NCBI RefSeq assembly: GCF_002008225.1
Contig: NZ_MRDH01000027.1
Span: 62,001-126,000, forward strand
Length of the DNA: 64,000 nt
Direction of reading: 5' to 3'
From: Agrobacterium salinitolerans
GTDB lineage: Bacteria; Pseudomonadota; Alphaproteobacteria; Rhizobiales; Rhizobiaceae
This document shows positions 35,536 to 46,059 of the stretch, in pieces (positions within the stretch are counted from its first letter, which is position 1; each line of letters begins with the position of its first letter). Below the pieces are notes generated by a model, which did no database searches, was not told the origin of the DNA, and saw only the letters and a list, made by a program, of their open reading frames with translations. A program made the position numbers and the translations under genes.

Positions 35536-36774
35536 TCAGTTGGTGAGCGTGGCCATGCTGCCGGCAGCCTTGCGGGCGATTTCGCCAAAGGCTGTGACGA
35601 TCTGTTCCATGTTTTCCGGCGCGTAATAATTGTCAGCGCTCGATGCACAATATTGCAACAGCGACTTGCCCCTGTCCGGCGCCATGAAGGCGACGCTGAA
35701 AATCTTGATCCCGTCTTTCTTGGCGGTCTCGCAGGTGGTGCGTACCGACTGGTCGATGCTGGAGTTCCACGAGGCGCTGTTGCCCGTCATTTCGCCGTCG
35801 GTCATGAGAACAATGTAGCGCTCGAACGATTCACTGCCTTTGTCTTTATGTGCTTTCGCTTCGGTGGTGTTGGATTTTTTAAGGGCGTTATAAGCGGCGT
35901 TCAGGCTGCTGCGGGCATCTGTGCCTCCGGTAGGGAATTCCGGGATTTGCTTGTCAACGTAGCTGACAACGCTGCCCGTACCCCAGCTGATGGGCTGGGC
36001 CGCATAGGTCTCATGCGTATAGACCGAGGCGCCTGTTCGGACGAGCTCTGAACCGCCGTTAGCCGTGTAGGTCGGGTCAGCCTTGTTCAATGTTGCGACG
36101 AGGAACCCAACGGCCGTTTTGAGCGAGGTGGCCTTGTTGATGTAGCAAGGGCTGGATGTGGCCCTCGCTTCGCTGCTACCCCAATTGTCTGCCGTATAAA
36201 CCGGGCACGATTTTTTTGCGGTATTGATGGTATCGGTCTTGAATGACATCGAACCGGAACGGTCAAGTGCCAGATACATGGAGATCGGTGCGCCCTTGTT
36301 GACGGTGCTCTTTGCGGTGCCCGTTACCGAAAGATCGAGCGTTTTTGCGCCAATGAATCCCAGGAGCGGATTGAGTTCTATCCGACGGTTGATCGTGGTC
36401 TCGACGGTGTAGGTCTTGCCGCGGGCATTTTCCGTCGTCGCAATGCTGGTCGGAGAATTCTGCTCCAGTTCCTTTTTCTCTTCCTCGGTCAGGCTCTTTT
36501 CCATCTGGGCGGCGATGAAGTTCTTAGCGATTTCCTTGATCTGCTCGTCCGTCATATCGCCCATTTTCAAACGGGCCTCGGTCGCCGCCGCAAGGGCCGC
36601 CGAATCCGCGGTATTCTGCATATCCGCTTTCACCTGCATCACATTCGCCAACTCCATGCCGGCGCCGGCAAAACCCAGCAGGACCGGCAGCAGGATGGCC
36701 GTCATCATGCCGAAATTGCCGCTGGTATTGGCAAGAAAACGGCGCTTGGGTTTTTGATGTGCAGAGGCGGTCAT
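35536..36774 (-). CDS. TadG-like pilus-assembly protein with von Willebrand factor A domain
   Basis: 412 aa from the ATG at 36774. A TadE/TadG N terminus is seen: NTSGNFGMMTAILLPVLLGF forms one membrane helix, followed by VMQVKADMQNTADSAALAAA. The vWA domain has a full MIDAS set: LALDRSGSMS (DxSxS), PTGGTDARSSL and VLMTDGEMTG. Cysteine pairs in the loop (KSCPVYT, SSPCYIN) may form a disulfide. It should face the periplasm. No other tad genes are nearby. Confidence 0.85.
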   Translation of the reverse strand: MTASAHQKPKRRFLANTSGNFGMMTAILLPVLLGFAGAGMELANVMQVKADMQNTADSAALAAATEARLKMGDMTDEQIKEIAKNFIAAQMEKSLTEEEKKELEQNSPTSIATTENARGKTYTVETTINRRIELNPLLGFIGAKTLDLSVTGTAKSTVNKGAPISMYLALDRSGSMSFKTDTINTAKKSCPVYTADNWGSSEARATSSPCYINKATSLKTAVGFLVATLNKADPTYTANGGSELVRTGASVYTHETYAAQPISWGTGSVVSYVDKQIPEFPTGGTDARSSLNAAYNALKKSNTTEAKAHKDKGSESFERYIVLMTDGEMTGNSASWNSSIDQSVRTTCETAKKDGIKIFSVAFMAPDRGKSLLQYCASSADNYYAPENMEQIVTAFGEIARKAAGSMATLTN

Positions 36775-36942
36775 GACGGGCTCACAGATTAGAATATTCG
36801 ACTGAGCACAGAAAAGCCGCAAACGATGTAAAATCCGCTAACGTGATCGGTTCAATTTTACACAGTGTTCACATTGGAGCAGTTTTCGAAGTATTTTCAA
36901 GAATTGTCTGGCGCGATGGCCGCGATAATACACATCGTGTCA

Positions 36943-37821
36943 TTATTGGACGGGGATGACGTCGACGGCCTGTTTTATCTGCTGGTTGCCATAGCTCTTC
37001 AAGACACCGATCACCGGGGCGACATCGGAATAGTCCCGGCCGTAACCGACAACGATATGGTCGCTTCCGGCGACTATATCATTGGTGGGATCGAGTTCCA
37101 GGTAACCGGCCGCTTCTCCGCACCAGACGCGAACCCAGGCATGCATTGCATCGGCGCCTTCAAGCCGTTCCTTGCCCGGTGGCGGAATGGTGCGCAGGAA
37201 ACCGCTGACATAACCGGCGGGAATGCCGAGGCTGCGCAGCGCCATGATCATGATATGCGAAAAATCCTGGCACACGCCGCGCTTCAGCTTGAAGGCTTCC
37301 GATGGCGTCGTATCGACGGTCGTCGCCTCGCCGTCATAGGTAAAGTCCTTGTGGATGCGTTTGCATAGAGAGAGCGCGATCTCGCGAATGGTCATTCCGG
37401 GTTTCAGCAATTCCCGGGCATAGGCGGATATTGTTGCGTCCATTCCGATCCTCGGGCTCGCACCGATGAAGTGGTGCGGCGACTGGAAATCGAGCGACCA
37501 GACATCGGCCAGATCCTGCGGCAGGCGGGAAAGCTCGGGCGAGAAATCCGCCGTCAGCGCCGGCGCCTCCACCATCACGCGGGCCTGCATGCGGATATCC
37601 AGCTTCTCATGCGGTGCGCGCAGATGCACTGACGTGGCCGATTGATGAAAGAAATCCTCGAAGGTGGCACGTTCTTCCGGCACAGGCGAAACATCGATGG
37701 AGCCGGCGACAAGCCGCTGCCGGCCGGGGATGGAGAGCGGCAGGACGCGGATGATGTGGCGCGCGCCGTGGGCCAGCGTGTCGTAAGTGTAACCCATATG
37801 CAGGGAAAGATCGTAAAGCAT
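36943..37821 (-). CDS. Transglutaminase-like cysteine protease/peptidase family protein
   Basis: 292 aa from the ATG at 37821; a longer frame to 37854 would overlap the upstream gene. The N-terminal 120 residues are the beta-rich transglutaminase-associated domain; the core has the catalytic Cys in KRGVCQDFSHIMIMALR, His in DAMHAWVRVW and Asp in YLELDPTND. It starts 4 bp after the ATP-grasp/alpha-E gene, completing a three-gene operon. A role in cutting or transferring a peptide tag made by the ATP-grasp enzyme is a prediction for this conserved cluster, not a known function. Confidence 0.88.
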   Translation of the reverse strand: MLYDLSLHMGYTYDTLAHGARHIIRVLPLSIPGRQRLVAGSIDVSPVPEERATFEDFFHQSATSVHLRAPHEKLDIRMQARVMVEAPALTADFSPELSRLPQDLADVWSLDFQSPHHFIGASPRIGMDATISAYARELLKPGMTIREIALSLCKRIHKDFTYDGEATTVDTTPSEAFKLKRGVCQDFSHIMIMALRSLGIPAGYVSGFLRTIPPPGKERLEGADAMHAWVRVWCGEAAGYLELDPTNDIVAGSDHIVVGYGRDYSDVAPVIGVLKSYGNQQIKQAVDVIPVQ

Positions 37822-37825
37822 AGGA

Positions 37826-40231
37826 TTATCCGAGATAGGTCCGGGCCAGAACATCGGAGAGATGTTCCATGTCGGTTTCGAGCTGGCGATAGATCGCGCC
37901 GTTCATGTTTTCCGGCGTCATGACCGCAAGCCCGGAATGCAGGCGCATCGCCTCGCGGTAGAAGGGCGACATCTGACCGTTGACGAAGGCGTTCGGAAGC
38001 TGCTCCACCTCGGTGCGGATCTCGTTCAGCTGGAACAGGATCGAGCGGGGATTGAGCGGGTCGAGCGCCAGAAGATCGGTCACGGTCAGGCCGGCCGTAT
38101 TGACGTTGTAGCGGCGGCGATGGGTCATGACGCTGTCGCCGATTTCAAGCAGCATGTCATAGGAGCCGTCAGGCGCGTCCGGGCCGGTCATATGGCCGAG
38201 AAGACGCGTCATATGCAGGCCGCGCTCCAGGTAACGGCCGATCGACAGGAAACGCCAGCCGGTGAAGCGATACATGTTTTCGTGCACGAGACCGGCAAAG
38301 CCTGCAAGCTTGCGCAAAAGGATCGTCATGGCATGGGTAGCGTCGTCGCCGGGGGCCACTTTCGCGTGGAAACGGCGGGCGGTCTTGGCAAGGTCGTTCA
38401 GCGCCAGCCACCCGTCCGGCGAAAAGCGGTCGCGAATGTTGCTGGCGGAATAAAGCGCGCTGTTGATGTTGTTCAGCAGGCTTTCCGGCACGGCATCGTT
38501 CATCTCCACATCGAGCGTTTCGAGATAGCGTGTCACATGGGCAAGCAGCGGCTGGCGCGGATCGGCGGATTCGGCATAACGCCCGTGCCAGGCGCGCAGG
38601 ATGCGCAGGGCGCCTTCCGAACGCTCGATATAACGCCCGAGCCAGAACAGATTGTCGGCTGCGCGGCTCGGCAGGCTGCCCGGCATATTGCGGGTGAAGC
38701 TCTCTTCCGCCGGCAGAAGCGTGGTGCGTTCCACAGGTCTGTCGCTGACGATCCAGACATCGGCAGCGCTGCCGCCCGATTGCATGGCGATGGCAGACAC
38801 ATCGTCACCGCTGCCGATTCGTGCGAAGCCGCCCGGCATGATCTGCCAGCCATCCTGGGTGCGCGCAGCAAAAACGCGAAGGCTCATCGGGCGCGGCACG
38901 AGCTTGTTGTCGATATAGGCTGGGGTGGTCGAGAGCTTCACCACTTCCTGGCCCACCAGCCTGTGGCCGTCGGAGGTAAGCCAGTCGCTGATCGATTCCT
39001 TTGCAGTTTCTCTCAGGGAAGAGCCGAGCACGGACTGGCCGTTGTCGTCGAAGAAGGGAAGCCGGGAATAGGCAGGCCCGATGACCATGCCTTCGATATT
39101 GCCGGCGACATGGCGGCGTTCGGCTTCCTGACCGCACCACCAGGTGGCGATGGATGGCAGTTTCAGCTCCTCGCCCAGAATGTGGCGGCAGATGCGCGGC
39201 ATGAAGGCGAGCAGCGCCCTGGTTTCGAGAATGCCGCTGCCGAGCGCGTTGACGATGGTGAGCGCCTCATTGCGCAGCGCCTGCACCATGCCGGGCGTGC
39301 CGATATGGGAGTGCTGGTTGAGTTCCAGAGGGTCGGAATAGGAGGCGTCGAGACGCCGCCACAGAACGCCGATCGGTTTTAGCCCGGCCACGGTTCTGAC
39401 CATGACGCGGCCGTTGACGACGGTGAGGTCCTCGCCTTCCAGCAACATGAAGCCGAGATAACGGGCGATATAGGCGTGTTCGAAATAGGTTTCGTTGGCG
39501 GGACCGGGCGTCAGCACGGCGATCCGGTCATCGGGGTGCTTTCTTTGCGCCTGCAGCGCGTCGCGGAAAGCACCGAAAAACGAGGCGAGACGGTGGACAT
39601 GGGTTTCCGCATAGATATCGGAAAGCGCGCGAGTGGTCGCCACCCGGTTTTCGAGAGCAAAACCGGCGCCGGACGGTGCCTGCGTGCGGTCAGCCAGTAC
39701 CCACCAGTTGCCGTCAGGTCCGCGGCCGATCTCGAAGGAACAGAAATGCAGATAGTGGCCGGTTGCCGGTTTCACGCCGACCATGGGCCTTAGAAATTCC
39801 GGATTGGAGGCAATCAGCGCTGGCGGCACATAACCTTCCTTCACCAGCCGGTTCTCGCCGTAAAAATCGGCAACCATGGCTTCGAGAAGATTGGCGCGCT
39901 GCTTCAGTCCTTCGGAAAGTACTGTCCATTCCCTGTCGTCGATCAGGACCGGAATATGCGAGATCGGCCAGTTTCTTTCGCTGCTGCCCTTGCCGTAGTC
40001 GCGGTAGAACACGCCGGCGTCGCGCAGATAGCGGTCGGTGCGGGCAAAGCGCTCGTGCAATTCCCGTTCCGACATGCGCGACAGGGCGTCGAGCAGGGTT
40101 TTCCAGACCGGCCTGACCTTGCCATTGGTATCGAGCATTTCGTCGGCAACGCCCGGCAAGGGGGAATATTCAAGCCCGCGTGGTTGCGCGCCTGTTTCCG
40201 TCTTGCGTTCCGTTGCCGGGGCTTTGGACAA
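37826..40231 (-). CDS. Circularly permuted ATP-grasp protein fused to alpha-E domain
   Basis: 801 aa. The first about 470 residues form a circularly permuted type 2 ATP-grasp ligase (RYLRDAGVFYRDYGKGSSER, LEAMVADFYGENRLVKEGYV, GRGPDGNWWVLADRTQAPSG). From about MPGSLPSRAADNLFWLGRYIER onwards comes the helical alpha-E domain. Usually these are separate genes; fusions are also known. The family is predicted to make peptide or amide bonds. It sits 1 bp after the large transglutaminase gene and 4 bp before the small one. Confidence 0.88.
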   Translation of the reverse strand: MSKAPATERKTETGAQPRGLEYSPLPGVADEMLDTNGKVRPVWKTLLDALSRMSERELHERFARTDRYLRDAGVFYRDYGKGSSERNWPISHIPVLIDDREWTVLSEGLKQRANLLEAMVADFYGENRLVKEGYVPPALIASNPEFLRPMVGVKPATGHYLHFCSFEIGRGPDGNWWVLADRTQAPSGAGFALENRVATTRALSDIYAETHVHRLASFFGAFRDALQAQRKHPDDRIAVLTPGPANETYFEHAYIARYLGFMLLEGEDLTVVNGRVMVRTVAGLKPIGVLWRRLDASYSDPLELNQHSHIGTPGMVQALRNEALTIVNALGSGILETRALLAFMPRICRHILGEELKLPSIATWWCGQEAERRHVAGNIEGMVIGPAYSRLPFFDDNGQSVLGSSLRETAKESISDWLTSDGHRLVGQEVVKLSTTPAYIDNKLVPRPMSLRVFAARTQDGWQIMPGGFARIGSGDDVSAIAMQSGGSAADVWIVSDRPVERTTLLPAEESFTRNMPGSLPSRAADNLFWLGRYIERSEGALRILRAWHGRYAESADPRQPLLAHVTRYLETLDVEMNDAVPESLLNNINSALYSASNIRDRFSPDGWLALNDLAKTARRFHAKVAPGDDATHAMTILLRKLAGFAGLVHENMYRFTGWRFLSIGRYLERGLHMTRLLGHMTGPDAPDGSYDMLLEIGDSVMTHRRRYNVNTAGLTVTDLLALDPLNPRSILFQLNEIRTEVEQLPNAFVNGQMSPFYREAMRLHSGLAVMTPENMNGAIYRQLETDMEHLSDVLARTYLG

Positions 40232-40232
40232 T

Positions 40233-43200
40233 TTACACTCCGTAAGGCCGACGCAGATCGAGCGTCAGCGGAAATTCTGGCGACACGGTTTCCGCCATCA
40301 GCGGATATTGCCCGGCCGTATGCCCCCATGGTTCGAAACGGGCGAGGCGGCGTGCCTCGGCCTCATTGCCGTTGACGGGAAACGTCTCGTAATTGCGCCC
40401 GCCCGGATGAGCAACATGATAGATGCATCCGCCGATCGATCGCCTCGACCATGTATCATAAATGTCAAAGGTCAAGGGTGAATTGACGGGCAGGACGGGA
40501 TGCAGGCCGGAAGAGGGCTGCCACGCCTTGAAGCGCACGCCGGCCACCGCGACACTGCGGTTTTCCGTTGGTGTCATCGGCACGGCGCGTCCGTTGCAGG
40601 CGACGGTGTAACGAGAAGGGTTGGAGGTTTCCAGCCGCACCTGCAGGCGCTCCACGGAGCTGTCGACAAAACGCACGGTGCCGCCGATCGCGCCCTGTTC
40701 GCCCATCACATGCCAGGGCTCCAGCGCCTGGCGCAGCTCAAGTTTCGCACCCTCGTATTCCACCTCGCCGAAGAAGGGGAAACGGAATTCCTGCTGGGCG
40801 GTGAACCATTCCGGCTTGAGGTCGAAACCGTTTTCTCTGAGGTCCGCAAGCACATCGAGAAAATCCGCCCAGATATAATGCGGCAGCATGAAGCGGTCGG
40901 CGAGCGCCGTACCCCAGCGCACGAATTTGCCGGCGGCCGGATTTTTCCAGAAGCGGGCGATGAGGGCGCGCACCAGCAATTGCTGGGCAAGCGACATGCG
41001 CGCGTTCGGCGGCATTTCGAAACCGCGAAATTCCACCAGTCCGAGGCGCCCGGTCGGCCCGTCGGGTGAAAACAGCTTGTCGATGCAGATTTCGGCCCGG
41101 TGGGTGTTACCCGTCACATCCGTCAGAAGATTGCGGAACAGCCGGTCGACCAGCCATGGCAGAGGCGGAGCGCCCTCACCGGGGGCAGGCACCTGCGCCA
41201 GCGCAATTTCCAGTTCGTAGAGACTGTCGTGGCGGGCCTCGTCGATGCGCGGCGCCTGACTTGTGGGGCCGATGAACAGGCCGGAAAAGAGGTAGGAGAG
41301 CGAGGGATGCCGCTGCCAGTGCAGCACGAGGCTTTTGAGAAGATCGGGCCGGCGCAGGAAGGGGCTGTCATTGGGGTTTGCCCCACCGACAACCACATGA
41401 TTGCCGCCGCCGGTGCCGGTATGGCGGCCGTCGATCATGAATTTGTCGGCGCCGAGACGCGACTGGCGCGCCTCCTCATAGACTGCCGTAGTGATATTGA
41501 CGCAATCTTTCCAGCTCGAAGCGGGGTGGATGTTGACCTCGATCACACCGGGATCGGGCGCGACGCGGATAACATTGAGGCGTTCGTCATGCGGCGGTGC
41601 GTAACCCTCGATATGGACGGGCAGGCCAAGCTCTGTGGCAGCCGCTTCCGCTGCCGCGATCAGTTCGAGATAATCCTCGATGCGCTCGACCGGCGGCATG
41701 AAAACGCAAAGCCTTCCGTCACGCGGTTCCACTGACATGGCGGTGCGCACCGCGCCGCCGATTTCACCAAGCGTCTGCTCTATGCGCTCCTGCCCGGCCA
41801 CTTCGCTTGCCTGGAACGAGGCTTCGGGCATGGCGCGACCGGAGGGCGTCAAGACATCGGGAAGCGGGCCCCTGGGGATAGAAGGGTCGGCCTCATGAAT
41901 ATAGGGGTAGGCCGACGGCGGCACATAGGGCAGGGTGCCGAGGGGCAGGCGGTAACCGACCGGGCTGTCGCCCGGAACGAGAAAAATCTTGCCGCGCCGC
42001 GTCTTCCATTTTTCGCTGATCCAGCGTTCGCCGGCGGCGCGCGCATTCCATGCCTGTACCGGCAGGATGTAGCCGGTGGGCGTCGTCAAACCGCGTTCGA
42101 AAACGCGGGCGATACGGTTGCGCTCTTCCGGATCCTTCAGTCTGGAATTGGACGGGTCGACATTGTCGGGCAGGCTGCCTTCCTTGATGATCCATTCGGC
42201 CGGATCCTCATAGGCTGGCAGCACCAGATCAGGCTCAATGCCGAGTTGAGTGGCTATACCACCCAATAGCTTCTGCGCATCCTCGGCCTTGACGCCCGTA
42301 TCGGCGTCTTCCTCCGCAATCAGGGCCGGGTTCTGCCAGATCGGCAGTCCGTCCTTCCGCCAGTAGAGCGAAAAGGTCCAGCGCGGCAGGGTTTCGCCCG
42401 GATACCATTTCCCCTGCCCGTAATGCAGGAAGCCGCCCGGTGCGAAACGCTCACGCAGGCGGCGGATCAGGGCGTCGGCCTTTTCACGCTTTGTCGGCCC
42501 GACTGCGCCGGTGTTCCATTCGTCGGATTCGAAATCGTCGATGGAAACGAAGGTCGGCTCGCCGCCCATGGTCAGCCGGACGTCATGGCTGTTCAGAACG
42601 CCGTCGACCGCTTCACCGAGCGCGTTGAGCTCCTCCCAGCTTTCATCCGAAAAGGGTTTGGTGATACGCGGTGTCTCGGCAACACGCCGGACCTGCATGT
42701 CGAAGGCGAATTCGGTATTGGCGTGGCCGAAATAACCACCGGAAATCGGTGCGGCATTGCGATAATGCGGCGTTGCGGCCAGCGGAATATGGCTTTCACC
42801 TGTCAGAAGCCCGGAGGTCGGGTCAAGCCCGATCCAGCCGGCGCCGGGCATATAGACCTCGGCCCAGGCGTGAAGATCGGTGAAGTCCACTTCGGTGCCG
42901 GATGGGCCATCCAGCGCCTTGAGATCGGGAGTAAGCTGAATGAGATATCCCGACACGAAGCGGGCGGCGAGGCCAAGATGCCGCAGAACCTGCACGAGCA
43001 GCCAGCTGGTATCGCGGCAGGAGCCCTTGCCGGAAGCGAGCGTCTCCTCCGGCGTCTGGACGCCGGGTTCCATGCGGATGACGTAACCGATCTCCTGTTG
43101 CAGGCGGGCATTGAGGCCAACGACCATGTCCACCGTCTGCTGCCCCGGCGTGCGGTCGACGGTGGCCATGAAGGCGGCAAGCAGCGGGCCTGTCGGTTCC

Positions 43201-43559
43201 GGCTTCATGTAGATGGAGAGATCGTCCCGCAATTCCTGCGGATAATCGAACGGCCACTTTGTCGCCTCTTCCTCCACAAAGAAATCGAACGGATTGTAAA
43301 CCGTCATATCGGCGACAAGATCGACCTCGATCTTAAATTCCGTCGCCGGCTCGGGAAAAACGAAGCGGGCGAGGTAATTGCCGTAAGGATCTTGCTGAAG
43401 GTTCACGAAGTGATTGGAGGGCGAAACCTTGAGCGAATGGCTGATGACACGGGTTCTGGAGTGCGAGGCGGGCTTTAATCTTATGATCTGTGGTCCAAGG
43501 CGAACAGGATTGTCGTATTTATAATGCGTCAGATGATAGATGCTCGCTTTGATCGCCAT
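40233..43559 (-). CDS. Large transglutaminase-like / DUF2126 protein
   Basis: 1108 aa from the ATG at 43559 ([15 protein letters not shown]); the longer frame to 43649 has no support. The N-terminal third is a transglutaminase-like domain with C181 ([10 protein letters not shown]), H230 ([11 protein letters not shown]) and D246 (WIGLDPTSG). The rest is DUF2126, which resembles a glutamine-synthetase-like amidoligase fold in published predictions ([32 protein letters not shown]). First gene of the operon 43559-36943. The predicted role is peptide tagging or remodelling in the cytosol. Confidence 0.87.
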   Translation of the reverse strand: MAIKASIYHLTHYKYDNPVRLGPQIIRLKPASHSRTRVISHSLKVSPSNHFVNLQQDPYGNYLARFVFPEPATEFKIEVDLVADMTVYNPFDFFVEEEATKWPFDYPQELRDDLSIYMKPEPTGPLLAAFMATVDRTPGQQTVDMVVGLNARLQQEIGYVIRMEPGVQTPEETLASGKGSCRDTSWLLVQVLRHLGLAARFVSGYLIQLTPDLKALDGPSGTEVDFTDLHAWAEVYMPGAGWIGLDPTSGLLTGESHIPLAATPHYRNAAPISGGYFGHANTEFAFDMQVRRVAETPRITKPFSDESWEELNALGEAVDGVLNSHDVRLTMGGEPTFVSIDDFESDEWNTGAVGPTKREKADALIRRLRERFAPGGFLHYGQGKWYPGETLPRWTFSLYWRKDGLPIWQNPALIAEEDADTGVKAEDAQKLLGGIATQLGIEPDLVLPAYEDPAEWIIKEGSLPDNVDPSNSRLKDPEERNRIARVFERGLTTPTGYILPVQAWNARAAGERWISEKWKTRRGKIFLVPGDSPVGYRLPLGTLPYVPPSAYPYIHEADPSIPRGPLPDVLTPSGRAMPEASFQASEVAGQERIEQTLGEIGGAVRTAMSVEPRDGRLCVFMPPVERIEDYLELIAAAEAAATELGLPVHIEGYAPPHDERLNVIRVAPDPGVIEVNIHPASSWKDCVNITTAVYEEARQSRLGADKFMIDGRHTGTGGGNHVVVGGANPNDSPFLRRPDLLKSLVLHWQRHPSLSYLFSGLFIGPTSQAPRIDEARHDSLYELEIALAQVPAPGEGAPPLPWLVDRLFRNLLTDVTGNTHRAEICIDKLFSPDGPTGRLGLVEFRGFEMPPNARMSLAQQLLVRALIARFWKNPAAGKFVRWGTALADRFMLPHYIWADFLDVLADLRENGFDLKPEWFTAQQEFRFPFFGEVEYEGAKLELRQALEPWHVMGEQGAIGGTVRFVDSSVERLQVRLETSNPSRYTVACNGRAVPMTPTENRSVAVAGVRFKAWQPSSGLHPVLPVNSPLTFDIYDTWSRRSIGGCIYHVAHPGGRNYETFPVNGNEAEARRLARFEPWGHTAGQYPLMAETVSPEFPLTLDLRRPYGV

Positions 43560-43851
43560 TAATCTGCCTTGCCCGGTTTTCCGGCTTATGCGGTTTGTCC
43601 GCCCCTCTGAAATTATCCGGATTTTGTGCAATGCAGGAAAAGAAAGCAAGGATCATTTCCGGAAGCGACAGCATTGTTGGGTTAAGCCGCGATATTTGCC
43701 CGCGGGAAGAATTGTCTGGGCTTTTCAATCATCGCAGCTGAGATTTCGCCGGGATTGTGGACAAGGTTGAACGGCGTGTTATTGCTTGGCAACGAAAGGC
43801 GCAGAATCGCGCCCCGCTTTCTTTGCCGACTGACGTTTCGGAATGGAATGA
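43560..43851. other. Divergent intergenic region
   Basis: 292 bp between the transglutaminase/ATP-grasp operon and the ExsE-like exporter gene, so it must carry two divergent promoters. I see no strong palindrome or repeat. No gene is supported. Confidence 0.4.
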
Positions 43852-45660
43852 ATGGCAACAACGGTGACCGACGATCAGCGCAAAAGCGCGGCTAATCTTT
43901 CGGGTTTCGATCTCGATTTTCCCGCGCAGCTGCGCATGATGGGGCGCGCCTTCTGGACCTCGCCGGTGCGCAATCGGCTGATCTTGCTGTCGATGGCGTT
44001 GCTCACGGTAATATTGCTCACCGCTTACGGCCAGATCAGGCTCAATGAATGGAACGCGCCGTTTTACAATGCGCTGGAGCGGCGCGATCTTGCCGCCTTC
44101 ATTCACCAGCTGGAGGTCTTCGCCATCATCGGGGGGGCGTTGCTTCTCCTCAACGTCATCCAGACCTGGCTGAACCAGATGACGGCGCTGAACATGCGCG
44201 AAGGTCTTGCCAAGGATATGGTGGATCAATGGCTGAAACCCGGGCGCGCCGCCCGTCTTGCCGGTTTCGGCACGATTGCGATCAACCCCGACCAGCGCCT
44301 GCATGACGATGTCCGCAATCTCGCTGAAAGCAGTACGGCGCTTTCCATCGGGCTCGTCAATGCGACGATCCTGCTCATCAGCTTTATCGGCGTCCTCTGG
44401 TCGCTCTCGGCGGGCTTTGCTGTCACCATCGGCGGCGATACCTATGCTATCCCCGGCTACATGGTTTGGGCGGCGATATTTTACGCCGGTTCAGCCTCCC
44501 TGCTCAGCAATCTCGTCGGTTATCGGCTGGTTGGACTGAATGCCGAGCGTTACTCCAAAGAAGCGGAGCTTCGCTTCTCGCTGATGCGGGCCAGCGAAAA
44601 TCTTGCCGCCATTGCCCTTGCGCGCGGTGAAAAGAACGAAAGGCGGCGGATCGGTATCGATGTTGATGCGGTGATTGGCGTCATTCGAGGGCTGGCGATG
44701 GCCCTGACAAATCTAACATGGGTTTCGGCGGGATATGGCTGGCTGGCAGTGGTGGCGCCGATCCTGATCGCAGCTCCCGTTTATTTTTCCGGCAATCTGA
44801 CATTCGGCGGGTTGATGATGGCCGTGGGTGCGTTCAACCAGGTCAACACGGCGCTGCGCTGGTACATCGACAATTTCGGACCGATTGCCAGCTGGAAGGC
44901 CACGTTACAGCGCGTTTCGGTGTTCCGTAACGCCCTTATCGAGATGGACAGCGTCGAACAGCACGGCTTGGCGATCGATCTGCAACGCAGCGCGGAGAAT
45001 GAAAAAATCCGCCTCCAGTCGGTGGTGATCTGCCGTGATGCGGGCGGACAGGATTTGGATCGCGGCTTCCAGCTGCGCGAGAGCGAAGTCACGATCGGGC
45101 CGGGCGAACGACTGATGATCAATGGCGAGCAGGGCGTGAACCGAAGGCTGCTTTTTGCGGCCATGGCGGGCCTGTGGCCCTGGGGACAGGGCAGGATAGA
45201 GATGCCCGAACAGTCCGACACGCTTTTCATCGCCCAGCACGGCTATCTGCCGGCGGGTTCGCTGCGTGAAATCCTCGCCTATCCGCGCGCTCCCCAGCGT
45301 TTTGCCGATGCCGATTATATCTCGGCGCTCGCTGCCTGCGGGCTTGGCGAGATGGCGTCCCGTCTCGATGAAAACATTCGCTGGGATAAAAAACTGGATT
45401 CAGACGAGCAGGCCAGCATCCGGGTTGCAAACGCCCTGCTGCTGAAGCCGAAATTCCTCGTTATCGATGATTTGCTCGAAGGGTTGGAAAAACAGACGCA
45501 GGATACGCTGGCGGAAGTTCTGAACGGGATCGACAGTGCGGCGATCATCTACATCGGCCGCTCCGAAACATTTCTGTCGGTTCTCGCCCCGGCCGTGGCG
45601 CATCTCGACCATACCGCGCAGAAGGAAAATATCTCCCCGGCAGACAGCGCTCCGCTATAG
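43852..45660 (+). CDS. SbmA/ExsE-like ABC exporter with degenerate ATPase domain
   Basis: 602 aa. The N-terminal half is the SbmA/BacA-type membrane domain (LILLSMALLTVILLTAYGQI, NEWNAPFYNALERRD, GLNAERYSKEAELRFSLMR). The C-terminal half aligns to the usual nucleotide-binding domain but its motifs are lost. Walker A reads GEQGVNRR (residues 425-432) instead of GxxGxGKS/T, the signature LSxGEQ reads LDSDEQ, Walker B ends VIDD instead of DE, and the H-loop histidine is replaced (IGRSE). The overall frame is intact over 600 codons, so it is a conserved pseudo-ATPase or a very recent loss. Substrates of the family are peptides or B12-like compounds. Confidence 0.82.
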   Translation: MATTVTDDQRKSAANLSGFDLDFPAQLRMMGRAFWTSPVRNRLILLSMALLTVILLTAYGQIRLNEWNAPFYNALERRDLAAFIHQLEVFAIIGGALLLLNVIQTWLNQMTALNMREGLAKDMVDQWLKPGRAARLAGFGTIAINPDQRLHDDVRNLAESSTALSIGLVNATILLISFIGVLWSLSAGFAVTIGGDTYAIPGYMVWAAIFYAGSASLLSNLVGYRLVGLNAERYSKEAELRFSLMRASENLAAIALARGEKNERRRIGIDVDAVIGVIRGLAMALTNLTWVSAGYGWLAVVAPILIAAPVYFSGNLTFGGLMMAVGAFNQVNTALRWYIDNFGPIASWKATLQRVSVFRNALIEMDSVEQHGLAIDLQRSAENEKIRLQSVVICRDAGGQDLDRGFQLRESEVTIGPGERLMINGEQGVNRRLLFAAMAGLWPWGQGRIEMPEQSDTLFIAQHGYLPAGSLREILAYPRAPQRFADADYISALAACGLGEMASRLDENIRWDKKLDSDEQASIRVANALLLKPKFLVIDDLLEGLEKQTQDTLAEVLNGIDSAAIIYIGRSETFLSVLAPAVAHLDHTAQKENISPADSAPL

Positions 45661-45691
45661 GCCGTTGGGCTATGGAGTTGTTCGGAGCGGG

Positions 45692-45886
45692 CTATAGCCG
45701 AAGATGCCATTGATCCGAAGCGAGCCGCGACTGTTTGACAAGGCTTAGTGTGGTGTCCGGCTCCACCTGCGAACGCAAGGCAAATGTGCCGGTCGCCAGG
45801 CTGATGGCGACGACGCTGGCGACCACCAGGACAATACGGTCGTAGCGCTGCTGTATTGCGTTGTTTCCACTCCAGTCATAGGCCAT
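45692..45886 (-). CDS. Small single-pass membrane protein, unknown
   Basis: 64 aa from the ATG at 45886, which has GAGGG 7 bp upstream; ATGs at 45922-45925 lack a ribosome site. One hydrophobic helix (IVLVVASVVAISLATGTFAL) follows a short hydrophilic N terminus (MAYDWSGNNAIQQRYDR). No family is recognised. It converges with the exporter gene 31 bp away. Coding status rests on the start context and the plausible helix. Confidence 0.5.
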   Translation of the reverse strand: MAYDWSGNNAIQQRYDRIVLVVASVVAISLATGTFALRSQVEPDTTLSLVKQSRLASDQWHLRL

Positions 45887-46059
45887 TCGCACGCCCTCGC
45901 GTTTTTTGGAATCGTGCCTCATCATGGTTAACCGAAGCTTACGACGGCTCTATGATTCCTTGCTGTTTTGGAAGGGCTGCCGCGACAAATCGGCTATTGG
46001 CGGATGGGGTGCGGTTGTTTAAGTCCGGCAGCGGGAGGCTTGTGAAAGGACTTTGAGAC

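Noticed and set aside
37862-39382. Plus-strand open frame of about 500 codons opposite the ATP-grasp/alpha-E gene
   Set aside because: Antisense shadow; composition is R/H/Q-rich and no domain is recognisable, whereas the minus strand encodes a well-defined protein.
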